From: Cognatiyoonia sp965661665
Lineage (GTDB): Bacteria; Pseudomonadota; Alphaproteobacteria; Rhodobacterales; Rhodobacteraceae
Reading direction: 5' to 3'
Length of the DNA: 64,000 nt
Assembly: GCF_965661665.1 (NCBI RefSeq)
Contig: NZ_CBFIEO010000010.1
Span: forward strand, 48,292-112,291
Shown: piece after piece, positions 8,353 through 16,748 of the stretch
Layout: every line of letters begins with the position of its first letter
Numbering within the stretch: position 1 is the stretch's first letter
Position numbers and translations under genes: made by a program
Notes under the pieces: generated by a model
Database searches by the model: none
Seen by the model: only the letters and a program-made list of their open reading frames with translations
Told to the model about the DNA's origin: nothing

Positions 8353-9798
8353 ATGTTAGCGACTGATCTTCAGACGATTGTCCCTGAACTCGTCCTCTCA
8401 ATCTACGCGATGGTGGCGCTGATCGGCGCGGTCTACACGATCAAAGACGGCGCGACGAGCCTTCTGACCTGGGCCACCTCTGGCATTTTCGTGCTGCTGG
8501 CCGTTTGGATTGGTATCAATGGCGACGGCACGAATGCCGCCTTTGGTGGCATGTTCGTCGATGACGCCTTCGCGCGCTTCTCCAAAATGGTGATATTGTT
8601 CTCGGCTGCGGCTGTTCTGCTGATGTCCGAGAATTATATGGAGCGGCGCAGTCTTGCCCGTTTTGAATACCCAATCCTCATAGCGCTCGCGGTTGTGGGC
8701 ATGATGGTGATGGTCTCTTCCGGCGATCTGATGTCGCTCTACATGGGCCTCGAATTGCAATCTTTGTCGCTCTACGTCGTCGCCTCCCTGCGCCGTGACA
8801 GCGTGAAATCGACAGAGGCGGGTCTGAAGTATTTCGTACTGGGCGCTCTGTCCTCTGGCTTGCTGCTTTACGGCGCCTCATTGGTCTACGGCTACACAGG
8901 CACTACGCTCTTCTCCGGCATCATTGCATCGGTGCAAGAGGGGCCAAGCCTTGGTCTACTTTTCGGCGTTGTCTTCCTGCTCGCAGGCTTTGCGTTCAAA
9001 GTCTCTGCCGCGCCTTTCCACATGTGGACACCGGACGTCTACGAAGGCTCCCCAACGCCGATCACAGCCTTCTTCGCAACCGCGCCCAAGATGGCGGCGA
9101 TGGCGCTTTTCGCGCGGGTTGTGCATGACGCCTTCGGTGGCATCGTCGGCGACTGGCAACAGATCGTGGCTTTCCTCTCCGTCGTCTCGATGTTCCTTGG
9201 TGCGATTGCAGCGATTGGTCAGCGCGATATCAAACGCCTGATGGCCTATTCGTCCATCGCGCATATGGGGTTCGCGCTAATGGGCCTCGCAGCTGGGACG
9301 GCTTTGGGCGTGCAAGCGATGCTCGTATATATGGCGATCTATGTAACCATGAACGTGGGCACCTTCGCCTTGATCCTGACGATGGAGCGTGACGGCCGCC
9401 CTGTGACCGACATCCACGCGCTCAAGCAGTATTCCAAGAGCCAGCCTCTGATGGCGTTGATCCTACTCTGCCTAATGTTCAGCTTGGCAGGTGTGCCACC
9501 GCTCTTGGGCTTCTTTGGCAAGTTCTACGTACTGCAAGCCGCCTATGACGCGGGCCTGGCGTGGCTTGCCGTGGCTGGTGTGATCGCGTCTGTCATCGGT
9601 GCGTTCTACTACATCCGGATCGTCTACTTCATGTACTTCGGGGAAGAGATGGAAGCGCTCGACGGTCGCCCATCGCCAGTGCTGTGGCTTATGGCCGTGG
9701 CAAGCGGTGTGATCGTCGCTGTCGCATGGGTGCCGGGGATCAACCTTTTCGGGATGGATCCGTTTGCCGCCGCAGCCGCAGCATCGCTTGTCAACTAA
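8353..9798 (+). CDS. nuoN: NADH-quinone oxidoreductase subunit N
   Basis: This encodes NuoN (ND2), the third antiporter-like subunit and the last complex I gene of the operon. It has 481 residues. The helix-5 glutamate in 'MSLYMGLELQSLSLYVVASL' and the segment 'AAPFHMWTPDVYEGSPTPIT' are diagnostic. It starts 12 bases after nuoM; birA follows after 20 bases, so transcription probably continues. Confidence 0.97.
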   Translation: MLATDLQTIVPELVLSIYAMVALIGAVYTIKDGATSLLTWATSGIFVLLAVWIGINGDGTNAAFGGMFVDDAFARFSKMVILFSAAAVLLMSENYMERRSLARFEYPILIALAVVGMMVMVSSGDLMSLYMGLELQSLSLYVVASLRRDSVKSTEAGLKYFVLGALSSGLLLYGASLVYGYTGTTLFSGIIASVQEGPSLGLLFGVVFLLAGFAFKVSAAPFHMWTPDVYEGSPTPITAFFATAPKMAAMALFARVVHDAFGGIVGDWQQIVAFLSVVSMFLGAIAAIGQRDIKRLMAYSSIAHMGFALMGLAAGTALGVQAMLVYMAIYVTMNVGTFALILTMERDGRPVTDIHALKQYSKSQPLMALILLCLMFSLAGVPPLLGFFGKFYVLQAAYDAGLAWLAVAGVIASVIGAFYYIRIVYFMYFGEEMEALDGRPSPVLWLMAVASGVIVAVAWVPGINLFGMDPFAAAAAASLVN

Positions 9799-9818
9799 GC
9801 GCAAACGCGAGGGCAGAA

Positions 9819-10574
9819 ATGAAACGCCCTGACCAATACCCCAACTGGCCTGAGGGCTATCGGTGCATCGTGCTCGACACCGTGGACAGCACGATGGCAG
9901 AGGCCGCGCGCCGCGCGCGTGACTTGGACTATCCCACATGGATCATGGCGCATGAGCAAACGGATGCGCGGGGTCGCAGAGGGCGGGCATGGGAGAACCC
10001 CAAAAATAACCTCTCCGCCACACTGCTTCTAAAACCGCTCTGTACCGCGCAGTTGGCCGCACAGCATTCCTTTGTCGCAGCGAACGCGCTGCTCGAAGCT
10101 CTGTCGCTTTATATCGATCGCCGTAAAATCACGCTGAAGTGGCCCAACGATGTGCTCATCAACGGTGGCAAGGTAGCGGGCATCCTCCTTGAAAGCAGCG
10201 GACGCGGCCCGTTTGTGGATTGGCTCTCCGTCGGGATTGGCGTGAACCTGTCATACGCCCCCAGCGTTCCTGACGCCACTTTCCCGCCTGTCAGCCTCGC
10301 CGGTGAGGGGGGGGAGCCTGTACCGTCTGCCGACTTCCTTGTCGCGCTGGCGACCGCCTTTGCCACGCAGGAGAAAAAGCTCGACGCGATGGGCTTTGGC
10401 CGCATTCGTGAAGACTGGCTCAAACACGCGGCCAAGCTGGGCGATACAATCACCGCCCGCACCGCAACCGAAACGATCGAAGGCCTCTTTGACACCATCG
10501 ACAAAGACGGCAACCTTGTTCTAATCACCGCCAAAGGCCCGCGTGCGATCCCTGCCGCGGATGTGTATTTCTAG
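9819..10574 (+). CDS. birA: biotin--[acetyl-CoA-carboxylase] ligase
   Basis: The protein attaches biotin to the carrier protein of biotin-dependent carboxylases via biotinyl-AMP. The signature 'DARGRRGRAWE' lies near residue 48 and the 'KWPNDVLINGGKVAGILLE' segment near residue 108. At 251 residues it lacks the N-terminal helix-turn-helix of E. coli BirA, so it should be a ligase only. ATG 9819 was chosen because it follows a GAGGGCAGAA ribosome site; the frame extends upstream only as a shadow inside nuoN. The order nuoN-birA-coaX-rnj is common in Rhodobacterales. Confidence 0.95.
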   Translation: MKRPDQYPNWPEGYRCIVLDTVDSTMAEAARRARDLDYPTWIMAHEQTDARGRRGRAWENPKNNLSATLLLKPLCTAQLAAQHSFVAANALLEALSLYIDRRKITLKWPNDVLINGGKVAGILLESSGRGPFVDWLSVGIGVNLSYAPSVPDATFPPVSLAGEGGEPVPSADFLVALATAFATQEKKLDAMGFGRIREDWLKHAAKLGDTITARTATETIEGLFDTIDKDGNLVLITAKGPRAIPAADVYF

Positions 10575-10585
10575 GAGGGCGCGAC

Positions 10586-11359
10586 ATGCTCCTTGCCATC
10601 GATTGCGGAAACACCAACACCGTCTTTTCCATCTGGGATGGGACGGAGTTCATCGCCCATTGGCGCACAGCAACCGAATGGCAGCGCACGGCGGATCAAT
10701 ACTATGTCTGGCTCTCCACCCTGATGAGAATTCAAGAGATTGACGTGAAGATCGATGAGGTCATCGTCAGCTCCACCGTGCCGCGTGTTGTCTTCAACTT
10801 GCGTGTGCTGTCTGACCGTTACTTCAATTGCCGTCCGCTTGTCGTGGGCAAGCCGGAATGCGCTTTGCCAGTGGATCCGCGCGTTGATGAGGGGACCCAA
10901 GTGGGTCCTGACCGGTTGGTCAACGCCGCCGGTGCATTTGATAGGCACGGTGGGGATTTGATCGTCGTGGACTTCGGCACGGCAACAACTTTCGATGTGG
11001 TCGCTGCTGACGGCGCCTATGTGGGCGGGGTCATCGCGCCTGGCGTGAATCTCAGCCTAGAGGCGCTTCACGCCGCCGCAGCGGCCCTGCCACACGTCGA
11101 TATCACCAAGCCGCAAAAGGTTGTCGGCACCAATACGGTAGAATGCATGCAGTCGGGCGTTTTCTGGGGCTATATTGGCCTCGTCCGCGAAATCTGCGAC
11201 CGCATCAAGGCAGAGCGGGGCGTTCCGATGAAGGTCATCTCTACCGGCGGCCTCGCCCCCTTGTTCCAGCAGTCGGCCACACTATTTGATGCTTTCGACG
11301 AAGACCTTACCATCCACGGCCTGACCGTGATCCATAAATACAATAAGGACATTGCATGA
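10586..11359 (+). CDS. coaX: type III pantothenate kinase
   Basis: The enzyme phosphorylates pantothenate in the first step of coenzyme A synthesis. The N-terminal phosphate motif 'IDCGNTNTVFSIWDG', the 'GPDRLVNAAGAF' motif near residue 110 and 'VVDFGTATTFDVV' near residue 130 are standard for CoaX. At 257 residues it has normal length. AGGAGGG precedes the ATG at good spacing. The stop overlaps the rnj start (ATGA). Confidence 0.96.
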   Translation: MLLAIDCGNTNTVFSIWDGTEFIAHWRTATEWQRTADQYYVWLSTLMRIQEIDVKIDEVIVSSTVPRVVFNLRVLSDRYFNCRPLVVGKPECALPVDPRVDEGTQVGPDRLVNAAGAFDRHGGDLIVVDFGTATTFDVVAADGAYVGGVIAPGVNLSLEALHAAAAALPHVDITKPQKVVGTNTVECMQSGVFWGYIGLVREICDRIKAERGVPMKVISTGGLAPLFQQSATLFDAFDEDLTIHGLTVIHKYNKDIA

Positions 11360-13017
11360 CATCTCGCCTGATTTACTTGCCACTTGGCGGCGCTGGCGAA
11401 ATTGGCATGAACGCTTACGTCTACGGCTACGGGCCCAAAGATGCGGAGCGTTTGATTGTCGTCGACCTTGGTGTGACCTTTCCAGATATGGACGGCACGC
11501 CGGGCGTGGATTTGATCCTGCCCGACATCGCATGGCTAGAAGAGCGTAAGGCGATGATCGATGGCATCTTCATCACCCACGCGCATGAGGATCACGTGGG
11601 TGCAGTCGGACACTATTGGGACAGCCTCGGCGCCGCAGTCTACGCGCGCAAATTCACCGCAAACATCGCAGCGCGAAAGTTGGAAGAGAACGGCCACCCT
11701 GAAAGCGTCCTGAACGTCGTTGGCACTTATCCAGACATTATCGAGGTGGGGCCGTTCAAGGTCTCCTTCGTTCCGATCAGCCATTCGATCCCTGAAAGTT
11801 CCGGCCTCATGATCGATACGCCGGAGGGTAGGGTGCTCCACACCGGTGATTTCAAAATCGACACGACGCCTGTTATTGGTGATCCCTTTGATGCGGACTT
11901 GTGGGCTGAGATTTCCAAGGATGGTGTCAAAGCGTTGGTCTGCGACAGCACCAACATCTTTTCCAAAGCCGTCGGACGGTCAGAGGCATCCATCGCTGCA
12001 GAAGTCGAAGGTCTGATGCGCGACGCACCTGGCATGGTCGTGGCCACAACATTCGCGTCGAACATCGCCCGCCTCAAGACATTGGCGACGGCCGCGGATA
12101 AGGCAGGTCGCTCCGTCTGTCTGTTGGGGCGTGCCATGCGCCGGATGATCGAAGCGGCGACAGAAACGGGATTGCTCAAAGACTTCCCCAAAACCGTCTC
12201 GCCGGAGGATGCGCTCAACATCCCGCGTGAGAACCTGCTGCTGCTCGTCACTGGGTCACAAGGCGAACGCCGCGCGGCTTCTGCTCAATTGGCCAATGGC
12301 AAATATCTTGGCATCACGATGAACGAAGGGGATACGTTCCTCTTCTCCTCCAAAACCATCCCCGGCAACGAACGCGGCGTGATCCGCATCATGAACCAGT
12401 TCTCCGAAATGGGTGTCGATGTGGTGGAGGATGACACCCGCTATCACGTCTCAGGCCACGCCAACCGGCCTGATCTGGAACGGATGCATGAGATCGTGAA
12501 ACCGCAAATCTTGATCCCGATGCACGGTGAACACCGCCACCTGCGCGAACATGTGAAAGTTGGCGCTGCGAAGGGTTTGACTGGCATTGTCGCCGTGAAT
12601 GGCATGATGATCGACCTGTCTGGCAATGCGCCCACCGTGGCGGAATACATTGAGACGGGGCGCACATACCTCGACGGAACTGTCCAGATTGGCGCGCTTG
12701 ATGGCATCGTCCGCGAACGCATCAAAATGGCGATCAATGGCCATATCGTCGTGACGCTGATCTTGGATGAAAATGACGAACTCTTGGGGGAACCGTGGGT
12801 GGAGGTTGCGGGCCTCGCCGAAACGGGCACGTCCAATGCAGCCCTCGTCGAAGTGCTGGAAGAAGACCTCGGTCAATTCCTCATGCGCGCCGCTGGCAAG
12901 ACCCTACGCGATGACGTCAAGCTAGAGAAAGAGCTCCGCTCCATCGCCCGTCGCTCCGCCCAGTCAGAGATCGGCAAGAAGCCAGAAGTGACCGTGATTG
13001 TGAGCCGCCTCAGTTAA
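11356..13017 (+). CDS. rnj: ribonuclease J
   Basis: This is a metallo-beta-lactamase/beta-CASP nuclease acting in RNA maturation and decay, with endonuclease and 5'-3' exonuclease activity in characterised members. The zinc motif 'THAHEDHVGA' lies near residue 72, the later ligand region is 'LHTGDFKID', and 'VSGHANRPDLERM' belongs to the beta-CASP region. A C-terminal domain follows, for 553 residues in all. It is coupled by a 4-base overlap to coaX and ends the long + strand run; the next genes are convergent. Confidence 0.95.
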   Translation: MTSRLIYLPLGGAGEIGMNAYVYGYGPKDAERLIVVDLGVTFPDMDGTPGVDLILPDIAWLEERKAMIDGIFITHAHEDHVGAVGHYWDSLGAAVYARKFTANIAARKLEENGHPESVLNVVGTYPDIIEVGPFKVSFVPISHSIPESSGLMIDTPEGRVLHTGDFKIDTTPVIGDPFDADLWAEISKDGVKALVCDSTNIFSKAVGRSEASIAAEVEGLMRDAPGMVVATTFASNIARLKTLATAADKAGRSVCLLGRAMRRMIEAATETGLLKDFPKTVSPEDALNIPRENLLLLVTGSQGERRAASAQLANGKYLGITMNEGDTFLFSSKTIPGNERGVIRIMNQFSEMGVDVVEDDTRYHVSGHANRPDLERMHEIVKPQILIPMHGEHRHLREHVKVGAAKGLTGIVAVNGMMIDLSGNAPTVAEYIETGRTYLDGTVQIGALDGIVRERIKMAINGHIVVTLILDENDELLGEPWVEVAGLAETGTSNAALVEVLEEDLGQFLMRAAGKTLRDDVKLEKELRSIARRSAQSEIGKKPEVTVIVSRLS

Positions 13018-13060
13018 GCTATCGAGGCAGATCTGTCGGTTTCTGCAATGTGGTCACGGG

Positions 13061-13288
13061 TCAGTTGGGATGAACCAACCGACTTACGAGCTTTCGCGTA
13101 ATTGGCGCGACGATCAGAACGATTGGGAAGGCCACCGCCCAGCTCGAAAGCCAAGAGCCCATCCAAGAGCCTGTGAACGTGTCATCGAACCCAATGGCGC
13201 GCCACGTTGCGATTAAGGACACAATGAAGGTCATCAAGCAGGTCAGGATCAACCCGAAAAGAACCGGGGCCAGCCGCGCCGGAAGCAT
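13061..13288 (-). CDS. DUF2798 family small membrane protein
   Basis: The 75-residue protein has two hydrophobic helices with a Trp/Gly/Ser-rich loop between them and a short basic tail, like DUF2798 proteins. ATG 13288 starts one base after the helicase stop (TGAcATG), pointing to translational coupling. A longer upstream frame would overlap the helicase and is unlikely. The function of the family is unknown. Confidence 0.7.
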   Translation of the reverse strand: MLPARLAPVLFGLILTCLMTFIVSLIATWRAIGFDDTFTGSWMGSWLSSWAVAFPIVLIVAPITRKLVSRLVHPN

Positions 13289-13289
13289 G

Positions 13290-14726
13290 TCAGTTCTCTT
13301 CTGTTTCAAGCTTTGTGGGTTCGTCACTGCCCGCACGTTCTGCAAAGCTCATAGCGATAAACCCAGGAACATCGTCGCCTAAGCCGACAATCTTATTCTC
13401 GTGTTCTTTGCGTCCCCGTCCGCGCCCGTCGCGCTCCCGTTTTGGCTTCTCTGCCTTTGGCTCTGCTTCGACCTTGGCCTCTACCGGCGCTTCCGCCTGA
13501 TCGTCTTTCTTACGCCCACGTCCGCGGCCGCGTTTTGACTTCTCGTCGGGCGCTTTCTCGTCGTTCGCTGGCCCGGCTTTTATCGGGTTGTTCACACGCG
13601 GGATCTCGAGCTTCACCAAACGCTCCACATCCGCGAAGTTCTTCTCATCCCGCGGGTTGCAGATCATCAGCGCGGTGCCCTCGCGCCCCGCACGACCCGT
13701 CCGACCAATGCGGTGAACGTAGTCTTCTGCATGGCTTGGCACATCAAAGTTGAACACATGGCTCACATTCGGAATGTCGAGGCCCCTTGCGGCCACATCA
13801 GACGCAACCAAGAACCGGATCGTCCCATCGCGGAAGCCGTCCAGTGTTTTCATTCGCTGTGACTGATCCAAGTCCCCATGGATCGGGGCAGCGTTGTAGC
13901 CATATTTCTTCAAAGACTTCGCGCAGATATCTACGTCAGATTTGCGGTTGCAGAAAATGATCGCGTTGGTGCATTCGTCAACTTCGCCATCGATCAATGC
14001 GCGGAGAAGTTTACGTTTCTCGCTGCCTTCCCGGTCCTTTCGGGAGGCTTTGAACATCACCACGCCTTGTTTGATATTCTCCGATGTAGTCGCGGCGCGC
14101 GCGACCTCAACCTTCACTGGGGCAGACAAGAAGGTGTTCGTGATCCGCTCAATCTCTGGTGCCATCGTGGCGGAGAAGAAGAGGGTTTGGCGCGTGAACG
14201 GCGTCTTTTTGAAGATCTCTTCAATGTCTGGAATGAAGCCCATGTCGAGCATTCGGTCCGCTTCATCCACCACCATGACCTTGACGTCGGAGAGGATCAG
14301 CTTGCCACGCTCGAAATGATCCAGCAGGCGGCCAGGGGTTGCGATTAGCACGTCGACGCCACGGTCGATCAGAGCATCCTGATCTTTGAAGCTGACCCCA
14401 CCAATCAACAGCGCTTTCGTCAATTTTGTGTACTTTGCGTAGATATCGAAGTTTTCTGCAACCTGCGCGGCCAATTCCCGCGTCGGGGCCAGAACCAGCG
14501 ACCGCGGCATTCGCGCCCGCGCGCGCCCACGATTGAGGAGTGTGATCATCGGCAGCGTGAAGCTTGCCGTCTTACCTGTACCGGTCTGTGCGATGCCCAA
14601 CACGTCTTTGCCTTCACAAGCGGGGGGAATGGCATCAGCTTGAATAGGAGTGGGTTCGGTGTACCCAGCCTCTTCAATGGCTTTTAATACTTTTGGGTGG
14701 AGCGGAAGATCCGTGAATTTTGTCAT
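13290..14726 (-). CDS. DEAD/DEAH-box RNA helicase
   Basis: This ATP-dependent RNA helicase of the RhlE/DeaD type remodels structured RNA and ribosome precursors. The motifs appear in order: Q motif, 'AQTGTGKT' (I), 'PTRELA' (Ia), 'TPGR', 'VVDEADRMLDMGF' (II), 'SAT' (III), 'ARGLDIP' (V) and 'HRIGRTGR' (VI). A C-terminal tail of about 100 residues is rich in Lys, Arg, Glu and Pro, probably disordered and RNA-binding. ATG 14726 was chosen (Met-Thr-Lys-Phe); the frame continues upstream without similarity. 478 residues. Confidence 0.93.
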   Translation of the reverse strand: MTKFTDLPLHPKVLKAIEEAGYTEPTPIQADAIPPACEGKDVLGIAQTGTGKTASFTLPMITLLNRGRARARMPRSLVLAPTRELAAQVAENFDIYAKYTKLTKALLIGGVSFKDQDALIDRGVDVLIATPGRLLDHFERGKLILSDVKVMVVDEADRMLDMGFIPDIEEIFKKTPFTRQTLFFSATMAPEIERITNTFLSAPVKVEVARAATTSENIKQGVVMFKASRKDREGSEKRKLLRALIDGEVDECTNAIIFCNRKSDVDICAKSLKKYGYNAAPIHGDLDQSQRMKTLDGFRDGTIRFLVASDVAARGLDIPNVSHVFNFDVPSHAEDYVHRIGRTGRAGREGTALMICNPRDEKNFADVERLVKLEIPRVNNPIKAGPANDEKAPDEKSKRGRGRGRKKDDQAEAPVEAKVEAEPKAEKPKRERDGRGRGRKEHENKIVGLGDDVPGFIAMSFAERAGSDEPTKLETEEN

Positions 14727-14914
14727 TACTATCCAAATACTTACGACGTGTCTTGGCCGTAGTTTTTGGGACGCAGATACCAACGCGTCCCTGCGTCGGG
14801 CGGTGAGCGTATCTCATCGCTGCCGCTGCACTACCTCAATCCGTCGCAACGGTCAAGAAACCCTTAATTTCTAGGAGTTTGACGCTGTTTTGGTCTGATA
14901 TTTTGAGTCCAGCA

Positions 14915-15529
14915 TCATCGCCCGGCCGTTGGACGCACTGCAACCCTATAACCAGCCCGTAAAACCTCAATGAGTGGGGCGGGCGTCAGGACTTCGACAT
15001 CTTCATTAGGAATTGGACGGACCGTTCCATACCCTGCTGGATCATAGGGCAAGCAGTCACCATTCAACTTCAAGTATGCTTGCTCATTCAGGCGAAAATA
15101 ACTTCCACAAGGTAGAGAGTTTACTTGTGCTTTGAATCTTGCGTGTTCCCGTTTGGTCTGTCCAAGCCGCGATTGGTGCAGCAACTGATCCACCGCCTTT
15201 ACCCCTGGCCAATCGCCATAGACTGAAGCCCAAGCGTTCTTGAACCCGTTGAACGCGGGCCGTCTGCAATAGCCACAGGGACGATGGCCAGCAGCGAAGG
15301 CAACCGCTTCATCCAGAAAGAAAAGTTCCGTCCAGTTGCGGCCGGTCATGACCTCGCGCTTGCGGCCTTGCCATTCCAGTGCACAACAAATCCACGCCTT
15401 GTGCATCCAACGCCGCTTTGAGAGCACTTTGTCCGGACCATGCAATATCCCACGATTGCCCGTCATCGTCCCCCTCGCAGACGTGGCAACAATCTCCCCT
15501 GTTGGCAGGACACGGTTTTGAAGCGGCAT
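14915..15529 (-). CDS. conserved hypothetical protein with a CxxC-type pair
   Basis: A 204-residue protein of unknown function. A 'GHRPCGYCRR' element near residue 82 gives a Cys-x-x-Cys pair that resembles the metal-binding Cys clusters of the Ada N-terminal domain, though only one pair is clear. There are many Arg/Trp residues and no membrane segment or signal peptide. It stands alone between the helicase and a decayed gene, with only a weak ribosome site at ATG 15529. Composition and codon use look like a genuine gene. Nucleic-acid or metal binding would be inference. Confidence 0.65.
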   Translation of the reverse strand: MPLQNRVLPTGEIVATSARGTMTGNRGILHGPDKVLSKRRWMHKAWICCALEWQGRKREVMTGRNWTELFFLDEAVAFAAGHRPCGYCRRPAFNGFKNAWASVYGDWPGVKAVDQLLHQSRLGQTKREHARFKAQVNSLPCGSYFRLNEQAYLKLNGDCLPYDPAGYGTVRPIPNEDVEVLTPAPLIEVLRAGYRVAVRPTAGR

Positions 15530-15590
15530 GGGTCACCAAATGTAAGGGGCGTAAAACTGCGCCCCAAGACTAACACTTTATCTTGCTTGG

Positions 15591-16349
15591 TTAAGCCGCC
15601 TTGCGACGCCCCGCTCCGGCAAGGCCACCGAGACCTGCCAGAAGCATTCAACCGGCCGCTGGCAGCGGGACGGGGTCGATATATAACAGATCGGAGTTTA
15701 TGTCGCCTTTACCGTCTTTGTTGGCCACATATCCGCCAGCGTACTTATCGCCGGTCCGCTCCCACGTGAACCACATGGAAAAGCCGAGCTCATGATCGTC
15801 CTTTGCATTGGCGCCGATACCAGCCTGTGGATTTTGCATTGGGTTGCTGGTCAGTTCAAACTCCATACCTGCAAGCGTACCCACACCTGTTGCAATGCCA
15901 GCAATCATGCTGAAGTAGGTTCAATCTGAGCAATCCATCTTGTTAGGATCAGAGGCTTTCGTGCCGTCCCCAAGACGTAAAGCACCTCGGCAAAATGGAG
16001 TGTTTTCGCTGGTCGAGACATCAAATTCCAATTTGAAATCCAGAAACAGATTTGAATGCCCAACAGCTTCGGTCGTCGCAGAGAGAACTGCAGTCGGACT
16101 TGCGCCATCAGGGTCATAACTGAAGATCACATCTTTGAGGAATGACCAATTCTTGGTGCCAAAAACGAACCCGTCCCCTCCACCAGGTATCCAAACAGAT
16201 CGATGCCCTTTGTAGTCTAGAATTTGGTAGTCACCTGCCTTCAATATACCAGCAGTCGCTGTTATTGGCAGAGCTGCGGCAACAATTGTGGCGGAAATTA
16301 TGCGTTTCAGCCCTTTGTTACCGTCAATTACTTTCCTGCACGCCGACAA
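15591..16349 (-). pseudogene. VPLPA-CTERM exported protein, interrupted by two in-frame TGA codons
   Basis: One reading frame runs from the 16.3 kb region to TAA 15591-15593, with internal TGA codons at 15921-15923 and 15648-15650. The N-terminal part shows a signal-peptide core (Ile-Ser-Ala-Thr-Ile-Val-Ala-Ala-Ala-Leu-Pro). The middle part matches the style of Roseobacter VPLPA proteins ('ATGVGTLAG', 'GDINSDL'). The end reads VPLPAAG, TGA, then 'MLLAGLGGLAGAGRRKAA', a normal sorting helix and basic tail. Both TGAs fall where tryptophan would fit, so single G-to-A changes of TGG would explain them; TGG is also used elsewhere in this frame. No good ATG start is seen; 16349 is a TTG. The simplest reading is a recent pseudogene. 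Confidence 0.75.
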
Positions 16350-16748
16350 AAAATCGACGTTTTGTTTCTGCGCTTTGAGAGTGGATAGACAGTCGAAGTC
16401 AGATAGGCGCCCAGCAACGCATCACTAAATACGACAACTGAAACATAGCCCCCTGAGCTTCAGTGCCTTTTCTTAAACAATTTGAACGTGGCTTCAACAC
16501 ATTCGACGAGGTCACAGATAGGTGTTGGTCAAGACTGGCCTCTACCGTTTTTACATGGACCTTTATTGCCTACTTGGCATCGCTTCGCAGCATCATTCGC
16601 CAAACATTGGAAACGAAATCAGGCCAGTGACGATTGGTGGCGCTGAAACACCCCTTCACCCTCAGATCGTGCCCCACCTCATAAAAGTTCGGCAAAGGCG
16701 AACTTGCCGCGCTATATCGGCACAAGATCAAAATATGGCGTTCAATGC
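16350..16748. other. 399-bp stretch without a recognisable gene
   Basis: Between the VPLPA remnant and the 3' end of prfC neither strand holds a convincing coding region. Short open frames exist but show no protein-like pattern, no ribosome site and no family resemblance. It may hold the lost upstream region of the VPLPA gene or an older, fully eroded sequence. I see no terminator hairpin for prfC here. Confidence 0.5.

Noticed and set aside
15591..16349. Genetic-code change or selenocysteine use at TGA
   Set aside because: Many intact genes here end in TGA, no SECIS-like context is evident, the expected residue is Trp and not Cys, and other remnants are interrupted by TAA and TAG.
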